Source: Mesaphorura yosii (taxonomy: Eukaryota; Arthropoda; Collembola; Poduromorpha; Tullbergiidae). Taken from it: a DNA stretch of 64,000 bases. The notes beneath the pieces were generated by a model, which was not told where the DNA came from, searched no databases, and saw only the letters and a list, made by a program, of their open reading frames with translations. The stretch spans positions 62,001 through 126,000 of the forward strand of contig WIXG01000037.1 in assembly GCA_009869945.1 (NCBI GenBank), written 5' to 3'. This document shows, in pieces, positions 53,601-63,539 of this stretch; within the stretch, counting starts at the first letter, position 1, and the number at the start of each line of letters is the position of its first letter. A program made the position numbers and the translations under genes.

Positions 53601-54493
53601 ATATGATTTCACAAATCATATCACCAGGCAAGCCGAGCTCATAACAATCTATTGACAATGCGACTGACGAGATGCAAGCGGACAATCCATGTGACTGATC
53701 AATCACAGTCGCGGTCATCGTATCGTTCGCCGTTCCTCGTCCCTCCGTGTCAACAAGTTGTACGAGACAAAGTCAAATGATCAGAGTGAGAAGATTAATG
53801 CTCCAGCACTCGAAATGAAACATGTATACATGCCCCACTTTGATTTGCATGTATAAATGTAAACGTGAGCAGTTAGAATGGTTTATAAAGATAAAAGCGA
53901 GTGCCGTGGCCGTGCTGCGTCGAGTTGCACTGCCTAACTAGCTTGCAGAGATCATATCATAGCACTTCTCTCTTAATAAGTCTTGGTGCCGTGCCGGGTG
54001 CAAGCAAGCAGCCAGCGCCAGTCCAGCCAAGTATAAACCATAATTTAAGTTAATAGGCTTTGATTATATTATTATGATGGTGATTATATTGGATTAGCGA
54101 AATTATTTCTGGATGCGAATCTCCTGAACGGGAAACCTCCAGCAACGGCAACTGACTCTGGTCCATCAGTGGAGTTCTTGAGCTGCAACTGATCGGACGA
54201 CGGTCAAAAGGCGCTCGCCACGGTTGCATTTACCAGTTCGTGGTTTACGATTACGATGAGTTGTACATGCAATTAACGTCATTTTATTACATAGTCATTA
54301 ATTAGTTACGAGTTTCACAACACTCATCTTTGATTAGTCATTTTACGATACAAGCTACAAAGTTGCATTTATCCAGCGTGACCCAAGACGGGGTACGATA
54401 CGACCGACCCAGTTTCAGTTCCACTTCAGCTTTTAGTCGCCGCGTACCGCGAAAGCGAATCACCATATCACTCGACACTGCCACAGCCACAAC

Positions 54494-56042
54494 ATGCTGC
54501 CACCGAAGCAATATTATCAATTTAACTGCCTCGTACTGATATCTTTAATGCTCTTCGTGCTATATCTGTGCCCGGCTCCAGCAAATTGTGATCGCACCGT
54601 TCGGAAAACATGCCCACCGCTTGCTCCAGCAAAGGTTCGTAAACATTTAGAGATTTGCTTCGATTTTCAATTGCGATATGAAATGCTGAAGCTGTGAAAT
54701 GCGATTTGTCAATTTATGAGATTTCTCGCATCAAGATTTTAGCATGTGTCACTTAGCATAATTGAAGAATACTTTATTCGGAATTTACTTTCGCTATTCG
54801 CTTGCTCTCAGGGAATGGCACTTTCGTGTTTCCGACGGCACAGCAAACACCAGCACGAGCTGTACCTCAACTCCACTGCCGTATCCACCGAACTCAACTC
54901 GCGAGAAAAGACCACGTTCAGCAGAATGCACTCCAGCGACAATTGCGCCGCCCTGCCAGCGTATTCGCCCGGAACAGTCGCGCACTACAAATGCCTGCCA
55001 TATTTCACGACGAAGGATAACACGACCAGCGAAGGTGGATTTCTCAAATGTACACGAATGGGAAATTGGAGACATAAAAATCGTTTTAATAACTTTTCTT
55101 GTCACTTAAGTAAGTTTTCTCTTCCTTTCTTTTTCTCTTTGGGCTGCTGATGCGAATTTGTATTTGGGTTCGCATTTCCTTCTCAATCAAAACAGCAGCA
55201 GTCTGAGCATTGAGCGTTTCTCTCGGAAGCAGAATCTGAAATGAACGAATTCTGTTGTTGCTTGTTTATAAATGTCACTCATTCAAAAAATTATATTTGA
55301 CAAAAGCAAATGAAAAAAGTTTTTAAATTCATTCCTTCATCCAAGAAAATTCTAGACAGAAGACTTTGAAACTCGAGTCTTCTGGTTCTCGTTCTTTCCC
55401 TGGCTTGCATTGAACCAAGCTTATGACTGCGACTGTTTTATCCATTTACTTTTATGTTTTCATGCTACGTGAACGTGAAATCATTTAAACTTTCTGCTGT
55501 TATTTTGTTGCTGTTTGCAGGAGCGGAAGGCTGGATTAATAAATTGATCGATGAGAATCGCGTTGTCATTTTTAGTAAAAGTTACTGCATCTACTGCACA
55601 CGGGTGAGTGCTGGAAACAGGCGACGGGAAAACACGTCGTCGGTCGAGTGGGTTTATAGGTTTAAGTCTTGGAAAACAAAATCCAAGCCAAGAAAGAAAG
55701 AACTTGTAATCTCTTTCAGGTGAAGGAATTATTCAGAGCACTTCGAGTTAATTATCAAGCAATAGAGCTGGACCACTTTGACAGCGGTAAGTGTGAACAC
55801 TTTCATGAATCTTATACGCAGCTAGTTAGCAGGTGTATTTGTAACAAATTCATACAGCCCGTCAGGCGATGATAAGAGAAGCACTCTGGAAAAAAACCGG
55901 GATGAAGACGTGGCCAAACATTTTTATAAATCGCCAGCATCTGGGTGGCTACGACAAGACTATATACGGGTACCACGATGGATCATTGCATCGAATGCTG
56001 AACGCCCATCGAAATCTGCTCCAGCAGCACCGACGACAGTAG
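54494..56042 (+). CDS. Secreted sushi (CCP)-like / glutaredoxin protein
   Basis: Five exons with GT-AG introns and matching phases (54494-54634, 54812-55109, 55521-55603, 55720-55786, 55858-56042) give 257 residues. Residues 1-31 form a signal peptide (hydrophobic CLVLISLMLFVLYL, then CPAPANC). Residues 92-144 resemble the second half of a CCP/sushi module: PGTVAHYKC, FLKC, GNW, FSC. Residues 151-250 are a complete dithiol glutaredoxin: VVIFSKSYCIYC (active site C169-I-Y-C172), the cis-proline in KTWPNIF (P216), and GGYDKT for glutathione binding. Glutaredoxins reduce disulfides or glutathione mixed disulfides; with a leader this one would act in the secretory pathway or outside the cell. Oddities: the first half of the sushi module is unconvincing in this frame, and the start of exon 3 also has its own in-frame ATG with a leader-like sequence. 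So it could be two genes or two isoforms. The glutaredoxin call is firm; the fusion is about 55-60% likely. Confidence 0.75.
55454..56042 (+). CDS. Alternative start: glutaredoxin alone with its own leader (133 residues)
   Basis: An ATG at 55454 reads in frame straight into the glutaredoxin exon without splicing. It encodes MFSCYVNVKSFK followed by LSAVILLLFAGAEG, a good signal-peptide pattern with small residues at the cleavage site, then WINKLIDENRVVIF. The downstream exons are as in the fusion model (55720-55786, 55858-56042). The T-rich bases that encode the hydrophobic core are the same ones that would serve as the pyrimidine tract of the fusion's acceptor (TTGCTGTTTGCAG), so the hydrophobic stretch may be a by-product of the splice site. 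The ATG context is poor (T at -3), while that of the sushi exon is good (A at -3). Confidence 0.35.
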
Positions 56043-57763
56043 CCACAGTAGTTTGTAGTTTTAAATACATTTAATGCAAGTTATAAATATTCAAGAGCGA
56101 GGCGTGACGCGTGTCGAGTGGGAACTTTACAGCTTGGTCTACACTCTTTGAGGTCATGGTTCCACATGCGCTAATCCCTCAGTCTATTCTAATCTCAAGT
56201 TGCAAGTTGCGATTTATGAGTGTTACAGTCGCGGTCCAGTGTTTCCCGTTCCAGTGATAATTTTAGACAGCAATATTGTTCGAAATTGTGATCGAGCATT
56301 AACGGCGGCATGTTTTTTTAGCAGGCTGTTGATTTAGCGATTGCGATTGTGTTAATCTAATCTCTCTATCAGGTCATACTTGTACGTGATGAAGTTTGCA
56401 CGCGGTTCTTGCGTTTTCTCTTTAGGTACTCGTGCTGTATTTACGCCACTGCCAAATGTAATCACATCGGGTGCTTGATTAAGCAATCTATGCTTAAGAT
56501 TTCGGTTTCGTGGAATAAAATTCAAACTCGCTTGGACTAATGAATAAATTACTAAATGAACCGTCGAAAAGCCTTCTGATTTCGAGTCACCGGTTGTTGA
56601 CAGCACTGCACCAATTGAACCGTGAAAATTTCTTTGAAACGCCAAGTCTTCATTATCAGTATGAAGAGCCTTCAGAAAGATTTCTTTAGTCAATGCGTGA
56701 AAATTGTCCATTCAAGAGTGTTGGATAAAAATGTGTCGCCGTTTAGCTTCCTGAAATTGCACACGGCTCCTTCAATTCACAAAATCGCAAGTTGCGAAGA
56801 AGCCACCAGCCACGCCATCGACATGCCGATCCATCTGTTTTAATGAACCGTAACCCGACCTTTATAAATGCCAAACCAGATTATAGTGTCAGGCTAAATG
56901 GTCAGTCCCGAGTTGCACAACTGCAAATTCGAGGGTCATCTCTGACACTTGTTCGTGTGCATTAAAAATGAAGATCGAATGAATAGTTGACACTTACATC
57001 CTCATAATCTCATAGAGATGAGACTCAAGACCCACTGGAATGCTCAAGATCAGCTTCTCAGTCATTGACCGACCGAATATGAGTTTTTAAAGACAGGCTG
57101 CCTCCCATTTACTTAAACTTTGATGAATTTCACTCTTCCTGTGTCCTATTTCTCTTTTCAACTTGCGGATTTTGATTTCAGGACCATTTTGATAATGGTT
57201 AACCTTGGCCTATGTCAACAAGACACTTCCCGGAAGTGGAAGCATGAAACAGAAGTTGTCGAAGTCGAATCTCATCTACTGGCATTTATTTCAGCAGCTC
57301 TTTCGCGATGCGATGTGAACCATGGCAAGACAAAAGTCAGGATCAAAGGTCATGTTTACTATACATCCGCCGTAAATCATACATCAAGTGGACTTTCCAC
57401 TCTAAATGCCAACTCAGCCTTCACAACATGTCAGCATGTCATGCAATCATTTGTCACTTGGAATCAACTATCAACATCAACTTCCTCAAAGTATCAAAGT
57501 TGCAATTATTGGGAAGTCGCAACCACAATCACACTTGACAAAGGCATTGGCACCGTTTCCAGGAGACAGCAACTGTAATTTTCTGTAATGATCTCTCATC
57601 ATGTCACGGGACTTGAGATCTTGCGTTTATTGACCAAACAAAACAGACGCCGATGTTTGTAATGCAAAAGCGTACGTTTATCCTAAACTCACTTGAAGTT
57701 CGTTCGGCTGTGTTTTCAGATGACTCCAACTAAGTTGCTTTACCTTGCAAAATCGTTTGAGTC
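56043..57763. other. Intergenic region between the glutaredoxin and dynein light chain genes
   Basis: No AATAAA follows the glutaredoxin stop closely; the nearest is at 56514-56519. A 151-codon + frame (ATG 57123 to 57578) and a 119-codon - frame (56711-56352) occur but show no domain and no consistent splice partners. The promoter of the dynein light chain gene should lie in the last few hundred bases. Confidence 0.5.
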
Positions 57764-58836
57764 ATGACCGCAATTAGTAAAACCGATTTTTTAGTTCCCA
57801 CCCAGTCGACTCTAGTCAAGTACAATGAGCCGGAGGAAGTTTCACCACCGCCTCCTCCACCGTTAGAACCGCTGAATAAAGCAGAAGTAAGTACAAACCT
57901 CCAATTTTGCATCCTGTCATAGGCTTTACTTGGAAATGTTGATTGCAGACCCTGAAGCAACATGACCCTGATGAGAAGGGTCTGGACCTAACTAAGCTGA
58001 GTGCTGTCCAATTACTTTGCAAGGTTCTGGGGCAGACTGGACTCGAATTGGAGCAGATTCTGAACATTTTGTTACCGCCAAGAGTATGGGCAGAAAATGG
58101 TGTGGTGATGAGGCAAACTGTATGTAAGCCATTAACGAGCTTCAATAAACAGCAGATTTGCAATGTTGACATGAATTGCCAGGTCTCCAGCAAACCAGCA
58201 ACGAGACTTGACGTAATTAAATTGAGAGAGCAGCTGAACATGCGACTCGAAACTCGCCAGGCACGGCCAACGGGAATTTGTCTTATTCGCGATGAGTTGT
58301 ACGCACAATGTTTAGGTATGTTTCATGGTAAATGGTATGACGTATGACATTTTGTTACAGTTCTTAATTGGCACTTATTGTTTTCAGATGAGTTGATTCG
58401 TCAGATCGCAATCAACTGCCCGGAACGAGGACTTTTGCTTCTTCGGATCCGGGATGAAATTCGCATGACGCAAGGTGCGTACAGAGTCCTGTACGAAACG
58501 GCGACAGCACATGTGCTGAAGAAAGAAGGCCACGCTGACGAGGTCATTACCGAGTTGGACGAGAAGTACCAGCAGGTCGTGCAAGAGCGGAAGGAAATGC
58601 TTGCCGCAATCCAGGCGAGGAAAATCCAGATTGAGCAGGTCGAGCGTCGCCACTTGGAGTTCATTCACGCAGAAGAGGAACGATTTAAAAAGGAGTCCGA
58701 GTTTCTGAAGAGGGCGTACGTGCAAATTCAGGTAATTAATTTGTCATATTATTCCGTGTAAGAACGTAACCGTATCACGTAATTTCAGGAACAACATGAG
58801 CGAATAATCAACTTCAACTCAAAAAATCAAAAATGA
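57764..58836 (+). CDS. DNALI1: Axonemal inner-arm dynein light chain p28
   Basis: Five exons (57764-57886, 57949-58119, 58183-58315, 58388-58731, 58789-58836) join in phase to give 272 residues, close to the roughly 260 of the human protein. After a variable proline-rich N-terminus (VSPPPPPPLEP) comes the conserved core: ILNILLPPR.W, SSKPATRLDV, RQARPTGICLIR, DELYAQC, DELIRQIAINCPERGLLLLR and DEIRMT.AYR.LYE. A charged coiled coil follows (about residues 170-260). The family binds the heavy chains of single-headed inner-arm dyneins together with actin and supports ciliary and sperm motility. Introns are 57-72 bases. The second one (58120-58182) is 63 bases without a stop, so it reads through in frame; family resemblance shows it is an intron. 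A poly(A) signal AATAAA lies at 58986-58991. Confidence 0.95.
58120..58182 (+). other. 63-base stop-free intron in the p28 gene
   Basis: It begins GTATGT and ends GCCAG, lies exactly between MRQT and VSSKPATRLDV, and is phase 0. Its length is divisible by three and it has no stop codon, so retention would insert 21 residues without breaking the frame. Confidence 0.85.
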
Positions 58837-60767
58837 AATGAATCTTCAAAATCCCAACCCAGCTTCAAGAGCCAGCTCATCACGGTCGCACGTTCTGATT
58901 TTTACAAGACCCCAACCCGGGACTCTTGAAATGTAACACAGTTTTTATTCTCCGGTCTAGATGAGCAGATTCGGAAGTTGGTGGTAATAAAATAGGATTT
59001 TTATTTGCCATAATATCTGAAAGCCATTTTCCTCTGCCGAAGGATCGAGATACGAGACGGAATGGTGTTCTCCCTCTTTTCCGAAATATGTATGTATTAG
59101 ACGAGTGTGTCATGTCCATATTCAAGTTTCATCATCAGAATCATCATTCGATTCGAGGGCCCATTTCGATCGACTTATTACAACCGTATTATTAGTGTCC
59201 TTTCACTCTTCGTCCCTTCCGCACTTATCCAGCCCGAGCTGGGATATTTTGTACTTTTATCTCATTTTCAACGGGTTCATGATTGCAACTTGCAAGTCGT
59301 TACGAGTTCGGAAGCCATAAACCTTTGGAAATCATCAACCCTCTAATATGCCCAATACTTTTTGACTTTAGACATTTCTTGCGTAACTTCTGAGTCCTGA
59401 CTTGACTAAATCTTGTGAATTGTATAATGTAATTGCATATTACGTATGAACAAATTGAAATCATGCCATATCAATCCAAGGATTCTATAGCTGCTCTTAC
59501 TCACATTCACGTGACTCAAATTAATCTCACCAGGCTTTCTAACTAGGATTTAGTGATTGATCTGATTAGGCATTCATATTTTCAATTTCCCTTGATGAAC
59601 ATTAATCTCGTCGCACGCAGAGAGAGCGGGCACGCCGCTGCTACCTACCACAAGGGGCTTTAATTATCATGTACAGCAGGCGTGTAAAAAAATCCATCCC
59701 TTCCTTTTGAGTTTGGTAGCAGGGACATGGCCATGCGCACCTCATTAAAGATCAATTGCTAAATTGGTGAAAGCGTGTATCAACCTGATTAATTAATTTT
59801 GTAAATAGTCGTTGACGTCGGTCGGCCCGTCAGAGTACCCAGCCGAGAGAGCTCACAATCCCCATGTAAAGTTGTGATTTGTGAATTTTGGGCCCGTTTC
59901 CCTTTTAAAATGTTTCAAATATGTATGATCAATCTTCTTATCGCGACATTTTTCATAAACCCTTTTCTGAGTCTGTCTGCATTGTTCGTGTTCGTGGGGA
60001 GCTTTAAAATGAAAACTAAAGGTTTCGTGAAGTTTTGGAGGCACTTCAATGCGATGTGCAAGTGAAAAGGGTTCCGAAATGAATTCACAAAATGAAACAG
60101 ACCAAACAACGCTTCTCCTAACTTTGAGTTCTCCAGTCTCTTATTATCGAAATGATTAAAAAGAGGTTGCGGCTTTTGTGTAAAAAGTAAATGATGTCTG
60201 TACTGTCTCGTCTCATGGGTAATTTTCTTCTGGATTATTTCATTAAAAATGAATCTGAAGCCTCTAAGTGGGTGGTCACTTACTCGAAATGAATTTCTGG
60301 GTTCATTTTCTGAAGCAAGAGCTCTTCTGAACCTTGCAAGCATTCAAGTGTTAAGAATTAGGGGTTCTTCACGTGTTCCTGTTCGCAGCTGAGCCACCAG
60401 GACAAGGAATGCACCTTTCCGCAACATAGTGCAGTGCGTCGGAGCTGAGGATTAAACAAACGAGGGAGTGCTCGAAGTAATTACTGGTGAAGGGTCGAAT
60501 TGCTTTGTGCTGCGACGATTTTTTATCCAGCTTTTGACGGCACAACTTCTGCTTCTGCAGTAAATATGAATAAATCCTGACGCAGGTAAAAGAGAGTGCT
60601 GAGTGGACGCGAACGAAATTCAGGTGCACAAAACTCTGACCCATTATCCTCCTACCCCAAAGGAACCACCTGAATCTGGATTTCAGCAGTTTCTCCTTTC
60701 TTTTATATTCATGAAACTTCACACAATAAATCAGAGGCACATAAAATAGAAAATGCAGAAAGATGGT
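58837..60767. other. Convergent intergenic region between p28 and the small membrane protein gene
   Basis: The p28 3' UTR (poly(A) signal at 58986-58991) and, on the minus strand, the 3' end of the membrane-protein gene (AATAAA at 60773-60768) face each other. Minus-strand frames at 60343-59915 and 60740-60369 are open for 123-142 codons but have no recognisable domain or splice context. I see no gene between. Confidence 0.55.
58986..58991 (+). terminator. Poly(A) signal of the p28 gene
   Basis: AATAAA on the + strand lies 150 bases beyond the p28 stop codon and is the first canonical signal after it. Confidence 0.55.
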
Positions 60768-60773
60768 TTTATT
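60768..60773 (-). terminator. Poly(A) signal of the small membrane protein gene
   Basis: AATAAA on the minus strand lies 112-117 bases beyond the stop codon of the three-exon gene, a usual spacing for a short 3' UTR. Confidence 0.55.
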
Positions 60774-60884
60774 TACAAGTCGTCATAAAATTGTGAAGAG
60801 TTAAGAGGTTCAGATAGGAGTTTTAGGCTAAGGTGTCCACTAATGCGAAGTCGAATTGAAATTTCCCATGCGTGGTTTAAATAT

Positions 60885-61415
60885 TCACTCATCGTCTTGG
60901 AATTTCTTCACGAAGGAGTCGATTTGTGACATTACATCTGCGGCAAGGGCGGATAAACCCCAGCTGTCAGTCTGCGAATTCGAAACACGGAAATTAGACA
61001 TCGAAATTGCCGTGTGATTTCGATTTTAAAAGGGCAATGACTCCTCTGGTTGATATACCTCGTCGGTTCCCGTCGATCTCCGTTGTCTGACCAGGCTTTT
61101 TCCAAACGGTGGCCGATAATAGTATCCTGGTGTGTAGCCAAATATTGCAGGGGCAACGTAGTACGCCAGTCCGTACAGGATGAAGTATGCCACAACCAGC
61201 CAGCCGATCCAGTAAAATATCGGAGAATAAGGCGCGATGTCAATTTGCCGACCTTGTCTCAAGCCGGTTACCATTTCGTCAAAGTTGAAGTTCTGTTCAA
61301 ATAAAAAATTAGTCGATCGAAGTTCAAGCACGCTGGAGATTTGGAGCGCGAGATGCTCATGCCAATTCCAAACTCAGAAACTCACCTTTGATTGGGTCAA
61401 TTCTGTGATCCCCAT
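60885..61415 (-). CDS. Small single-pass membrane protein, 116 residues, family not recognised
   Basis: Three exons on the minus strand (61415-61386, 61292-61059, 60971-60885) join in phase 0 throughout: MGITELTQSK, then NFNFDEMVTGLRQGRQIDIA and on, ending SFVKKFQDDE-stop. Introns are 93 and 87 bases with GTGAGT and GTATAT donors and AACAG and CGCAG acceptors. One hydrophobic span (about residues 34-57, with YWIGWLVVAYFILYGLAYYV) follows an acidic/polar N-terminus with no cleavable leader. After it come a tyrosine/glycine/proline-rich stretch (FGYTPGYYYRPPFG), the basic RQRR, and a C-terminal amphipathic acidic tail. This suggests a tail-exposed membrane protein of an internal or surface membrane; I cannot name a family. 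AATAAA at 60773-60768 supports the 3' end. The even exon phases and good splice sites make it a real gene. Confidence 0.82.
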
Positions 61416-62202
61416 GTTCTTTAATTACGCTTCAGACCCCGCACTTTTAATGAACTTAATACTTGAAAATTCGACTAAATCACGAGACGAGAGCAAAAAC
61501 AACTGTGGATAGCAGAACGAACAACGTGAGAATGATCACCTCACATAAAAAAACGTTGTCGTTGTTCGTAATTGAACGAACGATGGACCTGAAACCTGTA
61601 AACAGCCTGGAGGCTAAGGACACTTTCAATGTGAAGGTCAAGGTGAGAAGCTGTGGAAGGACTCATTTGTAACATGGGCCCTTAAGGAAGGTTGGACCTT
61701 TGAATAAAGGCGACCCAAACTGTTGGCTCGCTTTAACTCAAATCACGTACACTTTGCATTCACTCTTTTCGAGACGGCGTCCCTTTTCATTTTACGGCCA
61801 TCTGCAATGCATTCTAACTCAAATGACACTTAAGATGCTGCAACACTCTATTGAACGTGACATCAAGAGGTTGTTAGAATTAAGTCGTCCGAAATCGATG
61901 AAAGCAATGCTGGCTTGATAATATCATAATTATGACATGAATCTCACTTGAACTCGAACGCGCAACATCAGCCGATGTGTGGTTCATCTACATTTACATG
62001 ACTTACGATGTTCGTTTTGAAACGTGTCGTACAACACAACTCGCCGAATGATGAGGTCGCGTTGCAGATAATCACATGCAAAGACTTTCAGAGGAATCCA
62101 GTCAGACATTATCAGCTTCAACAGAGCATCAACATTTCCAAGTTTCTTAAATCCCAAATCCAAATCAACGTTCAATCAGACACGCTGTGAGCCAAAACCA
62201 GA
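61416..62202. other. Divergent 787-base interval with protein-like short frames
   Basis: It separates the start codons of the minus-strand membrane protein and the plus-strand 375-residue protein, so both promoters should be here. It also holds protein-like pieces: a + strand ATG at 61583 (MDLKPVNSLEAKDTFNVKVK before a GTGAGA donor at 61643); an overlapping second + frame ending LWKDSFVTWALKEGWTFE-stop at 61705-61707, next to AATAAA (61703-61708); a + frame at 62008-62190; and on the minus strand MSDWIPLKVFACDYLQRD from 62109 to a strong GTAAGT donor at 62006. They cannot all be real. A very small gene, perhaps with a frame break, may lie here, but I cannot assemble a model I trust. Confidence 0.35.
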
Positions 62203-63539
62203 ATGACGCCTGAGAAGCCCTCTCCAGTCGAATTCTGGCCTCCCAGTCGTGACAAAATTGGGCAGCTCAACATTTCCAAAGCATTCTTCCGTCATTTCCT
62301 GGACAGGTCGATGTATTGGGTAAGTTACTCCAATCAATTGCATAAATCACGAATAAAACGATGACGTTCCTTTGACCGTTTTCCTGTCGCAGTTCATTAG
62401 AGGCACAATTGACGAAGTTGTCGCTGCCGCCGATGAGGTGCTCCAAGACGAGAAACTGGCAACAAAGGAAATGGAAAGCAAGCTCGAGCAGTTTGAAGAG
62501 TTTGGAATGACGCTCAGAAATCTAAATTTCGTGTACTCCCAAGATATGCCCAAATACATCGGCCATCGTTTTTACCTACTCGGAGTTTTCGAGGCTCCCG
62601 ATGATGCACCTGTCATTGCTTTATTGTTGAATTGCTTTTTATCAACGGAGGCAACGGGGAAGGGGAGCAGAGCTACGAATTCAGCCTTGTATGGCATCAA
62701 ACAACATTTGACATCGTTTCTGAAGGAGACTGTGGACGTAAGTTTGCAAAAATTTACATGTGGTACTTCGTAAATGATTACTGTTGCCTATTTTCAGCGG
62801 AACACGTACCAGGATGATTGCCTCGCAGCTTTGCAGGCCGAGTACCTCAGGGCCACCGAGACCCCAGCATTTCCACCTCACGAATTGGAGAAACTTCAAA
62901 AAAGACTTCGCCGTAACAAACGTGCAATAAGGAAACAAGTTTTGGCCGCGGTCAAGTTTCTGGGCTTTCTCTTCGTAAACAAGCTGACTAAGGAGAGCGA
63001 CTTCTTGGATGTGTTCAAGATGATAAGCGTCGGGGAAGCCGTATGGAACCCAATCAAATTCGAAGCCCTTTGCAACTTTGTGCTGTTTTCAGCACAATTA
63101 TTTCAAGAACTAGACTCAATTGAAGGGACCAAGTACGGCGTGCTGTACGAAAGAAGGCGAAAGACAGGATTTTCGATTGAGTACCTCAACAGACTGGTAG
63201 TGTCTTTGGAGCGGGCGCTTGGCAACCTTCGCTACGGAATCGGAGAAGACTCAGACGGACCACGCGCCACTTTCGAGGTAAATCGAAACTGAAACTGAAG
63301 ATTCTCATCTTCGAATTCATATGGTTACTTCTTGCTTTCAATTGGCAATACAGAAATTTAAGCTCTGCATCCAAATGAGAAATGAGTGGTTGAAGTCCTC
63401 TCCTCCCAGGGAAAGTTCAGACTCGGACTTGGATGATGGAGCGGAGGCGGGTGACAAGCTAAAATACCGGATGCGGAAGGTACTAAGAGGAGGAAAGCCG
63501 CGAAAGAAGCTCCCAACGAAGACGTCGAAGTTTGGATAA
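62203..63539 (+). CDS. 375-residue helical protein, faintly MIF4G-like, with charged tail
   Basis: Four exons (62203-62319, 62393-62737, 62798-63277, 63354-63539), all phase 0, introns 73, 60 and 76 bases. The start has an A at -3 and an in-frame TGA just upstream (62188-62190). Residues 40-110 are helical and acidic (DEVVAAADEVLQDEKLA, then KYIGHRFYLLGVFE). Residues 200-256, with VLAAVKFLGFLFVNKLT and FEALCNFVLFSAQLF, recall the helical repeat of MIF4G domains (eIF4G, PAIP1 and CBP80 relatives: 'IKFIGELF' and 'LECLC.LL'). The C-terminus has an acidic serine cluster (SSDSDLDDGAEAGD), suited to casein kinase 2, and then a basic tail (GGKPRKKLPTKTSKFG), possibly for RNA binding or nuclear import. 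The MIF4G suggestion is a pattern impression only; a divergent translation or RNA-processing factor would fit. ATTAAA variants at 63564 and 63573 could be the poly(A) signal. Confidence 0.8.

Larger units (their letters stand above)
38576..54493. other. Gene-poor region, about 16 kb, between the Taranis-like gene and the right-hand cluster
   Basis: Open frames are short and none matches a family I know. A run of modest + strand frames between 41316 and 42682 has fairly protein-like composition but no linking splice sites. An isolated exon-like cassette lies at 50577-50633 and a hairpin at 45741-45790; both are listed separately. I saw no RNA gene. The last few hundred bases before 54494 should include the promoter of the sushi-glutaredoxin gene; several TATAAA strings occur (for example near 53853 and 53883), but none is placed decisively. 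Confidence 0.55.

Noticed and set aside
56352-56711. 119-codon minus-strand frame downstream of the glutaredoxin
   Set aside because: An acceptor-like sequence lies upstream, but the frames it opens close quickly and no homologous pattern is visible.
57123-57578. 151-codon + frame just upstream of p28
   Set aside because: No domain, no overlap with p28 in phase, and composition compatible with chance; could not be linked to either neighbour.
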